The notes below the pieces were generated by a model. It made no database searches. It worked only from the letters and a program-made list of their open reading frames with translations, and was not told where the DNA came from. A stretch of 64,000 nucleotides of DNA. Origin: Glutamicibacter ardleyensis (lineage in GTDB: Bacteria; Actinomycetota; Actinomycetes; Actinomycetales; Micrococcaceae). Position 1 is the stretch's first letter. Each line of letters opens with the position of its first letter. Made by a program: the position numbers and the translations under genes. The stretch is taken from contig NZ_BMKX01000001.1 in assembly GCF_014644555.1 (NCBI RefSeq), positions 682,001 through 746,000 on the forward strand. The letters run 5' to 3'. This document shows, piece by piece, positions 17,529 through 28,737 of the stretch.

Positions 17529-18743
17529 TTAAGCGCGGATCATATTGTGTGGATCAAGTACAAACTTCTGCGCAGCGCCCTCGTCAAAGGCCGCGTAGCC
17601 TTGGGGCGCATCCTTCAACGCGATAGCGGTCGCATTAACGTTTTTAGCGATGCTCACCTTGTCGGAGAGGATTGCCTGCATCAGCCCGCGGTGGTACTTC
17701 ATTACCGGGCATTGGCCGGTAACAAAGGTGTGTGATTTAGCGAATCCCAAGCCAAAGCGCATGGACAGCGAACCCTGCTTGGCCGCTTCATCAGTCGCGC
17801 CTGGGTCACCGGTGACGTAGAGTCCCGGAATACCCAATGCACCACCGGCACGGGTGATTTCCATCAGCGAGTTCAAGACGGTGGCAGGTTGCTCGGTCTT
17901 GGCATTTTGGCCGTGTCCGCGAGCTTCAAAGCCCACGGCGTCAATTCCGCAATCCACCTCTGGAACGCCGAGGATTTGAGCAATCTGCTCGCCTGGGTCC
18001 CCCAGCGAAACGTCGACCGTCTCGCAGCCAAAGCTCCGAGCTTGGGCTAGCCTGTCCGCGTTAAGATCACCGACGATGACCGTGGCAGCACCCAAAAGTT
18101 GGGCCGAGGTAGCAGCGGCCAGACCAACCGGCCCGGCACCGGCGACGTACACCGTGGAGCCAACGGTCACCCCGGCGCCGATGGCGCCGTGGTATCCGGT
18201 GGGGAAAATATCGGAGAGCATGGTCAGGTCCAAGATTTTTTCCATGGCCTGATCCCGGTCAGGGAATTTCAGCGCGTTCCAATCCGCATACGGAACCAGC
18301 ACGTACTCGGCCTGTCCACCGACCCAGCCACCCATATCCACGTACCCGTAAGCCGAGCCCGGGCGGTCTGGATTGACGTTCAAGCAGATGCCGGTTTGTC
18401 CGACCTTGCAGTTTCGACAACGCCCACAGGAGATATTGAAAGGTACCGAAACAACGTCTCCCACCTTCAAGAACTCCACGTCACGGCCGATTTCAACCAC
18501 CTCGCCGGTGATTTCATGGCCGAGCACTAGACCCTCTGGGGCGGTGGTGCGTCCGCGCACCATGTGTTGGTCGGATCCGCAGATGTTAGTGGCGATGGTT
18601 TTCAAGATGACACCGTGGTGCACCTGGCGCCCAATGTTGGCCGGGTGAACTCCCGGACCGTCCTTCAGTTCAAAATCTGGGTACGGGGTGTCGATGAGTT
18701 CGACCTTGCCTGCACCGGCGTAGCTGACTGCCAAGTTGCCCAT
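17529..18743 (-). CDS. fdhA: Glutathione-independent formaldehyde dehydrogenase
   Basis: Zinc- and NAD-dependent medium-chain dehydrogenase, 404 residues, of the Pseudomonas putida FdhA type, oxidising formaldehyde to formate without a thiol cofactor. Catalytic zinc ligands appear in ATNICGSDQHMVRG and GLVLGHEITGEVVEIG; the structural zinc cysteines are in NISCGRCRNCKVGQTGIC; the NAD-binding Rossmann loop is VYVAGAGPVGLAAATSAQ. Members of this type carry the inserted VDMGGWVGGQAEYVLVPYAD seen here. AAAGGTCACC precedes ATG 18743. It removes formaldehyde produced by GbcAB demethylation of betaine. A copy of the GntR word lies 16 bases before the start, and a LysR gene is 130 bases upstream on the same strand. 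Confidence 0.93.
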   Translation of the reverse strand: MGNLAVSYAGAGKVELIDTPYPDFELKDGPGVHPANIGRQVHHGVILKTIATNICGSDQHMVRGRTTAPEGLVLGHEITGEVVEIGRDVEFLKVGDVVSVPFNISCGRCRNCKVGQTGICLNVNPDRPGSAYGYVDMGGWVGGQAEYVLVPYADWNALKFPDRDQAMEKILDLTMLSDIFPTGYHGAIGAGVTVGSTVYVAGAGPVGLAAATSAQLLGAATVIVGDLNADRLAQARSFGCETVDVSLGDPGEQIAQILGVPEVDCGIDAVGFEARGHGQNAKTEQPATVLNSLMEITRAGGALGIPGLYVTGDPGATDEAAKQGSLSMRFGLGFAKSHTFVTGQCPVMKYHRGLMQAILSDKVSIAKNVNATAIALKDAPQGYAAFDEGAAQKFVLDPHNMIRA

Positions 18744-18758
18744 GGGTGACCTTTCACA

Positions 18759-18770
18759 TGAAATATCAGT
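18759..18770. promoter_or_regulatory. Candidate GntR operator upstream of fdhA
   Basis: On the minus strand this reads ACTGATATTTCA, identical over 12 bases to the site before gntR (14586-14597). It lies just upstream of the fdhA ribosome-binding site, a position suited to repression. Confidence 0.5.
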
Positions 18771-18872
18771 TGGATACTAATCGGACTTAGCCAAAGTCTG
18801 CTCATGAGTGTGATCTATGTCAATAGCCAATTGAAAAATAGTTCCTTGGCTCCCGGGTCCTTGAGACCTGGC

Positions 18873-19826
18873 CTAACCGTCCAATTCCTCGGTCAATCGC
18901 TGGGAAATAATTGATTCCGCGGTGCGTTGCAAAAAAGTTAAAGATTCTTCGATGAGCGGGGAACCCCGCCCGCCCTTGCGGGTCACGGCAACAATGCGCC
19001 GTGAAGGCTTGGCAGTTCCGGAGATGCGTCGGCGCACCACAGTTTCCACGCTTCCCAACGTGGCCAACCGTGGCAGCAACCCCACTCCCAGGCCGGCTCC
19101 GATAAAGGCAATCATGGTTTCCCACTCGATCGCCTCGTGCGCAATGTGCGGCGTGACCCCTAGCGAGGTGAAGGCCGAGACGAATAACGAGCGATACACC
19201 GACTGTTCGTTTTCCGTAATCCATGGATCTTCCGCCAGCTCTTCCAGCGAAACGGTTTGGTTCAACGCAAGCCGGTGTCCTGCGGGCAGCACCACGTCCA
19301 ACGGGTCATCGAGCAGTACCGTCTGCTCAAATCTGGCACCCGCATCGATTGACCCGTGAGCCTGCGAAGCCACAATCACCGCCAGGTCGATTCGTTCGGC
19401 GAGTAAAAGATCCAAGCAACGCTGCGGATGAGCTTCCATCAGTTGCACCTGCACGTGCGGGCGGACGGTGTGCAGCTCCTCCGCCAGGGGTGCGAGCAAT
19501 TGCGCCGCGGCAGTGGAGAATCCGCCCAAACCGAAGCTCGCCTGCAGCTGCCCCTCACTGGCCAACGCCGAGGCCCGCAGCTGCTCCCATTGCGTCACAA
19601 TGTCGTCAAGTCCCGCCACAAAATGCCTGCCGGCAACCGTCAATTGGATGCCGCGTCCATCCTTGATCAGCAGCTTAATCCCTAGAGAGCGCTGTAGTTC
19701 ACGCAGCTGCGCAGACACCGCGGAGGGCGAGTACCCGGTTAGCTCCGCGGTTCGCGCCACGGTGCCCACCGAGGAGAAAACTCTCAGGGTTATCAGACGA
19801 GGATCAATCATGCACCTATTGTGCAT
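18873..19826 (-). CDS. LysR-family transcriptional regulator
   Basis: About 317 residues: an N-terminal helix-turn-helix (LRVFSSVGTVARTAELTGYS; SPSAVSAQLRELQRSLGIKL) and a LysR substrate-binding domain (residues 95-300). ATG 19826 (MHNRCMIDPRL) has GGAGA five bases upstream; ATG 19811 is an alternative that gives the more usual family N-terminus. It is divergent from gbcAB with a 137-base control region and upstream of fdhA, so it is the likely activator of betaine demethylation. In Pseudomonas the gbc genes use an AraC-family activator (GbdR), so control here would differ. Inducer not visible. Confidence 0.88.
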   Translation of the reverse strand: MHNRCMIDPRLITLRVFSSVGTVARTAELTGYSPSAVSAQLRELQRSLGIKLLIKDGRGIQLTVAGRHFVAGLDDIVTQWEQLRASALASEGQLQASFGLGGFSTAAAQLLAPLAEELHTVRPHVQVQLMEAHPQRCLDLLLAERIDLAVIVASQAHGSIDAGARFEQTVLLDDPLDVVLPAGHRLALNQTVSLEELAEDPWITENEQSVYRSLFVSAFTSLGVTPHIAHEAIEWETMIAFIGAGLGVGLLPRLATLGSVETVVRRRISGTAKPSRRIVAVTRKGGRGSPLIEESLTFLQRTAESIISQRLTEELDG

Positions 19827-19963
19827 GATCTTCTCCACTTTCTTGCGCTTTTCATGCGACTCTTCAGACTTTAGTCTCGACATATACGGTGATTCACTTC
19901 ACAAATTCCTGCAGTGCATCCACCCCCATGACCACACTTGGTTTCTGGCTTCTAGGAGTAAAA

Positions 19964-21268
19964 ATGACAGCTTCGGTAAGCGCCCCGCAACCCACGCGAG
20001 GCAAGTTGGCTTCTTCGGTGAGCGCCGAACAACTCACCGAAATTACCGAGCTCTTCCAAAATCGGCGCCTAGGGTATTCGCTCGATTCCCCGTTCTACAC
20101 GGACCCGGCGGTTTTTGCGTTGGACATGCAGGCGATCTTCGGAACCCACTGGCTCTTCGCCACGAGTGTCGCCGAGATCCCCGAACCCGGAGACTATGTC
20201 ACCGTCGACTACGGCCCATATTCGTTGATCATCTTGCGCACCGATGACGGCGGGGTCAACGTCCTGCACAATGTTTGTCGTCACCGCGGCGCCCGAGTGC
20301 TGACCGAAGCTTCGGGAAGCACCGGAAACCTGGTCTGCGGATACCACTCGTGGACCTACTCCCCCGAAGGGGAGCTGATCCACGCCTCTACTCCGGGGGA
20401 AACAAAGTTCGACAAGAACTGCTTTGCCCTCAAGCGAGCCCATGGACAGATTCGCGCGGGACTCATTTTTGTCTGCCTCGCCCAAGAACCACCCACGGAC
20501 TTTGATCAGGTCGCCGAAATCTTTGAACCCTACCTGGCGCCGCACGATATTTCTCGCACCAAGGTGGCCTACCAGCAGAACATTATCGAAGAAGCCAATT
20601 GGAAACTGGTGATGGAGAACAACCGCGAGTGCTACCACTGCGACGGCCACCCGGAACTTGCCTGCTCGCTGTTCCCCACCTGGGGGCTGAGCGACGAGAG
20701 CGTCCCCACTCATCTTGAAGAAGTGTGGAAACGTAATAAGCAGGCTCAGGCAAGCCTCGAAGAACGTTGCAGGCGCTACGGCATCCCATTCAAAGTAGTC
20801 GAAGAACTCGATACCCGCATCGCCGGAATTCGTATCTCCCGTGAATCCTTGGACGGCGACGGTGAATCCTTCTCCCCCGACGGCCACCGACTATCCAAAA
20901 AACTACTGGGCGACCTACGCGACTTCCGTCTTGGACGTTGCTCCATGCACTTGCAGCCCAATAGCTGGTTCCACTTCCAAAGTGATCACATCATTACCTT
21001 CGCAGTCTTCCCTATTAACGAGCACCAAACCCTGGTGCGCACCACCTGGCTGGTAGCCGATGATGCGTTGGAAGGCGAAGATTATGATCTGGAGACACTG
21101 ACTCACACCTGGAAGCAGACAAACCTGCAGGACAAGGCGTTTGTGGAGCTTTGCCAAAAGGGAGCGGCCAGCCCAGTGTACGAGCCAGGCCCTTACATGT
21201 TGAGCGAATACCAGGTTGAGGCCTTCCTTAACTGGTACACCCAGCGCGTTTTGGAGCACCTGGCATGA
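19964..21268 (+). CDS. gbcA: Glycine betaine monooxygenase, Rieske oxygenase subunit
   Basis: 434 residues. An N-terminal Rieske [2Fe-2S] domain with Cys-x-His (NVCRHRGARVL) and Cys-x2-His (LVCGYHSWTYSPEG), and a C-terminal mononuclear iron domain with ENNRECYHCDGHPEL, which supplies the Asp/His ligands and the bridging acid. It demethylates glycine betaine to dimethylglycine with release of formaldehyde, using electrons from the next gene's product. ATG 19964 has TAGGAG nine bases upstream; the longer frame from 19889 is not supported. The stop overlaps gbcB by ATGA. Stachydrine demethylase is a related alternative, but the adjacent dimethylglycine oxidase favours betaine. Confidence 0.92.
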   Translation: MTASVSAPQPTRGKLASSVSAEQLTEITELFQNRRLGYSLDSPFYTDPAVFALDMQAIFGTHWLFATSVAEIPEPGDYVTVDYGPYSLIILRTDDGGVNVLHNVCRHRGARVLTEASGSTGNLVCGYHSWTYSPEGELIHASTPGETKFDKNCFALKRAHGQIRAGLIFVCLAQEPPTDFDQVAEIFEPYLAPHDISRTKVAYQQNIIEEANWKLVMENNRECYHCDGHPELACSLFPTWGLSDESVPTHLEEVWKRNKQAQASLEERCRRYGIPFKVVEELDTRIAGIRISRESLDGDGESFSPDGHRLSKKLLGDLRDFRLGRCSMHLQPNSWFHFQSDHIITFAVFPINEHQTLVRTTWLVADDALEGEDYDLETLTHTWKQTNLQDKAFVELCQKGAASPVYEPGPYMLSEYQVEAFLNWYTQRVLEHLA

Positions 21269-22656
21269 CCGAACCCGTCACCCGTACCGGCATCCCGGAA
21301 GCCCAACGTATCCGCGGGCTGGAAATGCCATGGAACCGGGTACTTAGTGGACAAGACGGACCGGCCAGCGCCGCCCGCGCGCTGGGACCGTGGCACCCGC
21401 AAGAGTTCATGGCCGAATGTGTGCAAACCATCGCCGAGGCCGGCGGATTGATGACCTTCGTCTTTCGCCGCCTGGATGGTGCACCATTGGCTTTCCGTGC
21501 CGGACAATATCTGAACATTGCCTTCCCGGTGCATGGTGAAGACCAAGACTCGGTGGACCGAAGCTATTCAATATCTAGCGCGCCCACCGTGCCGTGGACC
21601 TTTAACATCAGCATCAAAAGGGATTCCAACGGGCTCGTCTCCAACTGGGCGCATCAAAACCTTCGCCCCGGAATGGTCTTGGACATGCTCGGTCCGGTCG
21701 GTGCATTCCACCTAGGAGACTCCGACCGGCGAGCGCGCTACCTGTTCTTATCTGCCGGTGCGGGAATCACCCCGATCATGTCCATGGTGCGCACCATTCA
21801 TTCGCTGCCCGGGTTAGCGGATGTGGTGGTGCTCTGCCATGGCACGGTGCCCGGGGACTTCGCGTTCTGGCCCGAACTGGAATACATCACCCAGGTTGAT
21901 TCGCGGATCAAGGTCTCTTACTCCTTGGGCAACCGCGAAAAGCCCGCAAGTTGGGACGGATTCAGTGGTCGGCTCACCGCACAGATGATTGAAGCGGTGG
22001 CACCGGACGCTAATGGGCGCAAGGTGTTCGCGTGCGGTCCCGAAGGCTACCTGAATCTGGCCACCAAACTCTTGCGCGAGGTGGGAGTAGATGACACCTC
22101 GGTGTTCATGGAGTTCTTCTCCGGTGACCATAAGACAGTGTTGGAATACCAGCAGGAAATTACCTTAGCCGAAGGTATCGCCGAGGAAGTCGCCGAGTCG
22201 GTGGATCAGTTCTACGAAAGCCAGCCCCCTGAGCTGGTCATGTATGAACCGGAGTATGACGCGGAAGGAACCATCGAAGCCACGGGACAGAAATTAGAAG
22301 TCGTCGACTCCAATATTTCTTTGCCGCCGGCTAAACCGTTGGTGGAACCGGCTGGGCCGGTTAATTCCTCGGCTTTCCCCACCGTTGGCAGCGGGACGCT
22401 GACGATGACCTTTGTGCGCAGCGCCTTGAACGTAAAGATCAATGGCGACGAGCACATTCTGGGAGTCGCGCAACGTGCCGGAGTTCGCATCGGTGCGAAC
22501 TGCCAAGAAGGTATGTGCGGTTCATGCAAGGTGGTCAAGCTCGATGGTGAGGTCCAAATGAACCATCAAGGTGGGATCCGTGCCAGAGAAATCTCGGCCG
22601 GCAAGTTCCTCCCGTGTTGTTCCACCGCGAGCACCGATCTGGTCATCGACGCCTGA
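21265..22656 (+). CDS. gbcB: Glycine betaine monooxygenase, ferredoxin/reductase subunit
   Basis: 463 residues, an electron-transfer hybrid. FAD-binding ferredoxin-reductase domain (RAGQYLNIAFPV; VDRSYSISSAPT), NAD-binding domain (YLFLSAGAGITPIMSMVRTI; VFACGPEGYL), an acidic linker of about 100 residues rich in Glu, then a C-terminal plant-type [2Fe-2S] domain with CQEGMCGSCKVVKLDGE and the fourth cysteine in KFLPCCS. It passes electrons from NAD(P)H to GbcA. The start lies in the ATGA overlap. The linker is longer than in the Pseudomonas protein as I recall it (roughly 370 residues in total there), which is the main oddity. Confidence 0.91.
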   Translation: MTEPVTRTGIPEAQRIRGLEMPWNRVLSGQDGPASAARALGPWHPQEFMAECVQTIAEAGGLMTFVFRRLDGAPLAFRAGQYLNIAFPVHGEDQDSVDRSYSISSAPTVPWTFNISIKRDSNGLVSNWAHQNLRPGMVLDMLGPVGAFHLGDSDRRARYLFLSAGAGITPIMSMVRTIHSLPGLADVVVLCHGTVPGDFAFWPELEYITQVDSRIKVSYSLGNREKPASWDGFSGRLTAQMIEAVAPDANGRKVFACGPEGYLNLATKLLREVGVDDTSVFMEFFSGDHKTVLEYQQEITLAEGIAEEVAESVDQFYESQPPELVMYEPEYDAEGTIEATGQKLEVVDSNISLPPAKPLVEPAGPVNSSAFPTVGSGTLTMTFVRSALNVKINGDEHILGVAQRAGVRIGANCQEGMCGSCKVVKLDGEVQMNHQGGIRAREISAGKFLPCCSTASTDLVIDA

Positions 22657-22718
22657 GCTTGCCGGACCTTCTCGAAATACTCGCAGCATCTCAATTCTCC
22701 ACACCACACAAGTTTTAG

Positions 22719-25247
<2,529 letters not shown>

Positions 25248-25276
25248 ATACTGCACCTTACCCATAGAAGAAGTGC

Positions 25277-25321
25277 AGGTTGTGCCCCGGAACCGCATTG
25301 TTCCGGGGCGCAACCTTTTTC
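25277..25321 (+). terminator. Terminator of the gbcAB-dmg operon
   Basis: Seventeen-base stem with one wobble (AGGTTGTGCCCCGGAAC; right arm ends at 25316), then TTTTT. It lies 29 bases after the dimethylglycine oxidase stop. Confidence 0.88.
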
Positions 25322-25362
25322 TCAGCCAGCCACAGCGCGGCTATGCGCGGAGAAATAATGAA

Positions 25363-25710
25363 TTAGTGGGTTCCCACGTTGTGCTCAACCCACGAGCGTA
25401 GCTGCTTCAGTGGTTGCGCTGCACCGAGTCCGAGCTGGGTCAGTTCATACTCCACCCGCGCCGGCACTTCGGGGTAAATGGTACGGATGAGAAGGCCGTG
25501 GTCTTCCAGCTTTTTAAGCGTCTGCGAGAGGACTTTTGTACTGATTCCTTCTAGCCGGCGTTTGAGTTCCCCGGTGCGTTGCGGTCCATCTTCTAATGCG
25601 CCGATAGCCAGGGCGCTCCACTTGTTCGCGAGCAAATCGAGCATGTCGCGGCAAGGACACATGGCTGCGTACACATCATTACGCTGGTAATCCTCACTCA
25701 GTTCAGTCAT
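25363..25710 (-). CDS. HxlR-family regulator (QorR-like)
   Basis: 115-residue winged helix-turn-helix protein of the HxlR/DUF24 family. The family cysteine is present with a second one beside it (AAMCPCRDMLDLLANKW, Cys18 and Cys20), then recognition helix GISTKVLSQTLKKLEDHGLL and wing VEYELTQLG. Members such as YodB and QorR sense quinones and oxidants through that N-terminal cysteine and repress a divergent oxidoreductase. It is divergent from the quinone-reductase-like gene with a 71-base intergenic space, the same arrangement as qorR-qor2 in Corynebacterium glutamicum. The intergenic direct repeat ACTAAGTGCCC / AACTAGTGCCC is a possible operator. Confidence 0.87.
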   Translation of the reverse strand: MTELSEDYQRNDVYAAMCPCRDMLDLLANKWSALAIGALEDGPQRTGELKRRLEGISTKVLSQTLKKLEDHGLLIRTIYPEVPARVEYELTQLGLGAAQPLKQLRSWVEHNVGTH

Positions 25711-25781
25711 AGACTGATGCTATCAAATAGATACTAAGTGCCCTTGCGGGTAACTAGTGCCCACGGGAGAGGATGGTTTAC

Positions 25782-26789
25782 ATGAAAACTACGACAGCCA
25801 TTGGCTACACACAAAACCTGCCAGCTACTGACCCTAAATCACTGATTTCTCAAGAAATTGAACTACCTGAACTGGGCCCGCATGACCTGCTCGTTGCGGT
25901 CGAGGCAGTTTCGGTGAACCCGGTGGATATGAAAGTGCGTTTAGGCACCCCCGCCGACGGCTTTAAGGTGCTCGGCTTTGACGCCGCAGGTACCGTTCAA
26001 GAAGTCGGCTCGGCCGTGACGCTATTCGCCCCGGGTGACGAGGTGTACTACGCCGGCAGCATTGACCGGCCAGGCACCAATCAGCGCCTGCACCTTGTTG
26101 ACGAGCGGATCACCGGACGCAAACCTGCGACACTGAGCTTCGCCGAGGCTGCCGCGCTCCCGCTGACCGCGATCACCGCTTGGGAGACCTTGTTTGACCG
26201 GCTGCAGTTGACCGAGCAATCCACCGGAACACTATTGGTAGTCGGCGCAACCGGCGGTGTCGGATCGATCATGCTCGCGCTGGCCGAAGTTCTTTTGCCT
26301 AAGGTCACCGTGATCGCCACGGCTTCCGATGATGAGCGAGCCGCCTGGGCTCGGGATCTCGGAGCAGAGAACACCGTGAACCACCACGAGGATCTGGCCG
26401 CCCAGGTGCTTACACTCGCGCCCCACGGGGTGGACTGGCTGTTCACCGCACACTCGGAAGGACAGCTGGAAACCTACGCGCAGATTGTCCACCCCTTCGG
26501 CCAGGTGGTGGCGATTGACGATGGTTCGCGCGATGTCTCGCCGTTGAAGAGCAAGTCCATCAGCTGGCATTGGGAGCTGATGTTCACTCGCGCGCTGTAT
26601 CAAACCGCCGACATGATCGAGCAGCACCGGTTGCTCAATAAAGTGGCTGATCTAGTGGATCAGGGCCAGATACGCACCACGGTCACCAGCACGCTCACGC
26701 CCATCTCAGCCAAGAACCTGCGCCACGCACACGAGCTGATCGAGAGCGGACGGACGTTGGGCAAGCTGGTTCTCACCGGCTGGGAGTAA
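25782..26789 (+). CDS. NADPH:quinone reductase-like dehydrogenase (Qor2/zinc-type ADH-like)
   Basis: 335 residues, medium-chain dehydrogenase fold without catalytic zinc ligands. Visible: GroES-like N-terminal domain (VEAVSVNPVDMKVRLG), KVLGFDAAGTVQEVG, and the nucleotide loop TGTLLVVGATGGVGSIMLAL. It reduces quinones or alkenals with NAD(P)H in the cytoplasm. ATG 25782 has GGAGAGG nine bases upstream; ATG 25773 falls against that site. It pairs with the divergent HxlR regulator, so induction by electrophiles is inferred. A remnant of a TetR gene follows immediately. Confidence 0.87.
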   Translation: MKTTTAIGYTQNLPATDPKSLISQEIELPELGPHDLLVAVEAVSVNPVDMKVRLGTPADGFKVLGFDAAGTVQEVGSAVTLFAPGDEVYYAGSIDRPGTNQRLHLVDERITGRKPATLSFAEAAALPLTAITAWETLFDRLQLTEQSTGTLLVVGATGGVGSIMLALAEVLLPKVTVIATASDDERAAWARDLGAENTVNHHEDLAAQVLTLAPHGVDWLFTAHSEGQLETYAQIVHPFGQVVAIDDGSRDVSPLKSKSISWHWELMFTRALYQTADMIEQHRLLNKVADLVDQGQIRTTVTSTLTPISAKNLRHAHELIESGRTLGKLVLTGWE

Positions 26790-26791
26790 GG

Positions 26792-26932
26792 CATTCTGCT
26801 CAGGCGTTGCCCCGCCAGCTGATGATGTTTCGTGATGGCGCCATGGTGAACGGGTACCTGGGAGATCCAGAATCACTGCCAGCGTCCTTGAGGGCCGCAT
26901 TTGATGCGGTGCTTATGACTGCGGTTGCCTGA
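26792..26932 (+). pseudogene. C-terminal remnant of a TetR-family regulator
   Basis: A short frame directly after the quinone reductase reads QALPRQLMMFRDGAMVNGYL, then DPESLPASLRAAFDAVLMT and a stop. This is the typical last helix pair of a TetR-family ligand domain (QLMxLYDGAxVxGYLxGDP...LRxAFDALL). No start codon, ribosome-binding site or DNA-binding domain precedes it: the frame runs back into the reductase gene in another phase. Read as the tail of a regulator whose first three quarters have been deleted. Confidence 0.55.
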
Positions 26933-27192
26933 TGAGTCTTTCCTGAAGCCCCGGCTTGAGATTCTTTAATTTAACACAACACACAACACACAACACCGCC
27001 GCACCATCGACCTTCCTCGGGATGATGCGGCGGCGAACATCCGACGCAGTGACGGCCAGCGATTCCACCAAGGATCTTGGCCCGTGCGTGATGTCAGCTA
27101 TGGGTCCACCAGGTAATTGCAGTTACCGCGTTCCTTTGATGAGCCTGCGGGCTGGATTGCCCAACAAGCACGCCAAGTTGGCGGCCTGACAA
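26933..27192. other. Region between the TetR remnant and folD
   Basis: 260 bases with a short CACAACA-type run (about 26973-26996) and a 77-codon open frame of unconvincing composition. No hairpin terminator for folD was found. Nothing else is seen. Confidence 0.4.
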
Positions 27193-28080
27193 CTACCGGC
27201 CTACGCTCATCTGGCACTCCCCTCGACGACTACGTTCAAGGAAATTGACGGCCGCTTGAACCGTGTGCAAAAGCAGCAAGGCAGTGGTCACGGTGCCCAC
27301 TCCCCCAGGCACAGGACTTAACGCCGAGACCAGTGGTTGCACCGAGTCAGCCTGCACATCCCCGGTGAGCCCACCGGATTCGGTCACGTGAGTTCCTACG
27401 TCTATCACCACCGAGTGTGCTGCCACCTCATTAGCCGTCAGTAGGTGAGGTTGCCCAGCGGCTACTACGCACACCTCGGCCCGACTGGTATGTTCAGCCA
27501 AATTGACGGTGCGCGAATGGCAGATGGTGACCGTCGCATCGAGTTGCAACAGTAGTTGCGCTAAGGGCTTGCCAACCACTGTGGAACGACCTATCACCGC
27601 CACATGTTTGCCGGCCAGCGGGATCCGATAGTGTTCAAGGATTTCTATCACCGACCGCGCAGTAGCTGGGGCGAAAGCCTCTTGTCCAACGCTGAGCTGG
27701 CCAAGACTAACTGGGTTGGCCCCATCAATATCTTTGGCCGGATCTATCAGCTTGACCAGTGACGATGCGTCGATTCCTTGCGGAAGCGGGGTTTGCAAGA
27801 TGATGCCATGAATTTGTTCATCGGCATTCAGTGTCTTGATTGTTTCGGCGAGAGTCTCTGCGGTAGCTTCTCCGAGGTCAAGTACTTCGCAGGCCACCGC
27901 AAGCTTTGTTGCAGCCCGAGCGATCGAGCTGACGTACCAATTGGTGGCTTGATTATCCGTAGCTACGATGACAGCGAGTTTGGGAGTGACGTGCTCAGTG
28001 GCTAGTTGTGTAACGAGGTCACCGATACGCTGACGAACTTTTTCGGCTACCGGTTCACCGAGTAATAAGCGCGCGCTCAT
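27193..28080 (-). CDS. folD: FolD-type methylenetetrahydrofolate dehydrogenase lacking the cyclohydrolase lysine
   Basis: 295 residues, normal FolD length. Nucleotide-binding part has VIGRSTVVGKPLAQLLLQL and the family end motif SPVPGGVGTVTTALLL; the substrate site has GIILQTPLPQGID and KDIDGANPVSLG, keeping the conserved Gln and Asp. However the Tyr-x3-Lys motif is changed: Tyr49 is followed by VSSI, so the catalytic lysine (Lys54/56 in other enzymes) is Ile53. That lysine is needed for cyclohydrolase activity, so this protein is probably a dehydrogenase only. Its ATG overlaps the stop of fchA, whose product can perform the missing step. It oxidises methylene-tetrahydrofolate made by dimethylglycine oxidase. 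Confidence 0.9.
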   Translation of the reverse strand: MSARLLLGEPVAEKVRQRIGDLVTQLATEHVTPKLAVIVATDNQATNWYVSSIARAATKLAVACEVLDLGEATAETLAETIKTLNADEQIHGIILQTPLPQGIDASSLVKLIDPAKDIDGANPVSLGQLSVGQEAFAPATARSVIEILEHYRIPLAGKHVAVIGRSTVVGKPLAQLLLQLDATVTICHSRTVNLAEHTSRAEVCVVAAGQPHLLTANEVAAHSVVIDVGTHVTESGGLTGDVQADSVQPLVSALSPVPGGVGTVTTALLLLHTVQAAVNFLERSRRGECQMSVGR

Positions 28081-28691
28081 ACGGTGACCGCCGCGCGAAC
28101 CTGATCGCTGAGTAGTTCTGCTTCGGCGATGGTTGCCATTGCTTGATTGACGGTGTCGCTCAGTCTTTCGCGATGCTTTTGATCGTTGAGCGCAGCGATA
28201 TTCATTTGGAGGGTTACTACCGCGGTACGTGTTGCGGCGCGGGCGGCTTCTGCCGCGGCTGCTACGTCACTGAGCACCGACGGGTTACCTATAACTAATA
28301 AACGTTGGGCGAGTGTTACGACGACAGCCGAGATTTCCACGGTGCTGACCAAAGGTTCACTGGCGACCACGGTAGCTTCTTGAATCGCTGCCGAACGTTG
28401 CACGGTTTGATCTTTTGGTATTCGATAAGCGTTGCTCAGTTGCCCGAAACAGCGTTCGTCTTCTTGCGCGGCATACAGTGCAGAGCGCATCAGAATGCGA
28501 GCACGCTTGGCGATTTGCTCAGCTTCTGCTTCAACGTCGCGAAAACGTGGGCCGGCGGTAAATTCGGCCACCATAGACACCAAGGCCGCACCTTGAGCAA
28601 CCTGCATGGCCGCGGCCGCACCACCTCCCGGGGTCGGCGCCTTAGAGGCCAGCCGTTCGAGGTAGCTGGTGACTGTTTCGCTGGAAATCAA
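28077..28691 (-). CDS. fchA: FchA-type methenyltetrahydrofolate cyclohydrolase (cyclodeaminase family)
   Basis: About 204 residues, all-helical formiminotransferase-cyclodeaminase C-terminal family. Signatures: SKAPTPGGGAAAAMQVAQGA, EDERCFGQLSNAYRIPK, and IGNPSVLSDVAAAAEAARAA. In one-carbon pathways FchA hydrolyses methenyl- to 10-formyl-tetrahydrofolate. TTG 28691 (ISSETVTSYLERL) is chosen: AAGGGG lies seven bases upstream and the length fits; the frame is open to 28805. ATGA overlap with folD shows co-translation. Two copies of the ACTGATAT-type word lie upstream, placing fchA-folD with purU, gntR and fdhA under common control. Confidence 0.86.
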   Translation of the reverse strand: MISSETVTSYLERLASKAPTPGGGAAAAMQVAQGAALVSMVAEFTAGPRFRDVEAEAEQIAKRARILMRSALYAAQEDERCFGQLSNAYRIPKDQTVQRSAAIQEATVVASEPLVSTVEISAVVVTLAQRLLVIGNPSVLSDVAAAAEAARAATRTAVVTLQMNIAALNDQKHRERLSDTVNQAMATIAEAELLSDQVRAAVTV

Positions 28692-28737
28692 TGAGGTCCC
28701 CTTCGGGCCGGATGAAGCACAGATGCTGATTCGGGTT

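Noticed and set aside
19889-19963. Longer N-terminus of gbcA starting at 19889
   Set aside because: The extra 25 residues do not resemble the family and TAGGAG lies just before ATG 19964.
26973-26996. CACAACA-type short tandem run considered as a CRISPR or phase-variable repeat
   Set aside because: Only a few 7-8 base units, no spacers, and no adjacent coding frame that it could switch.
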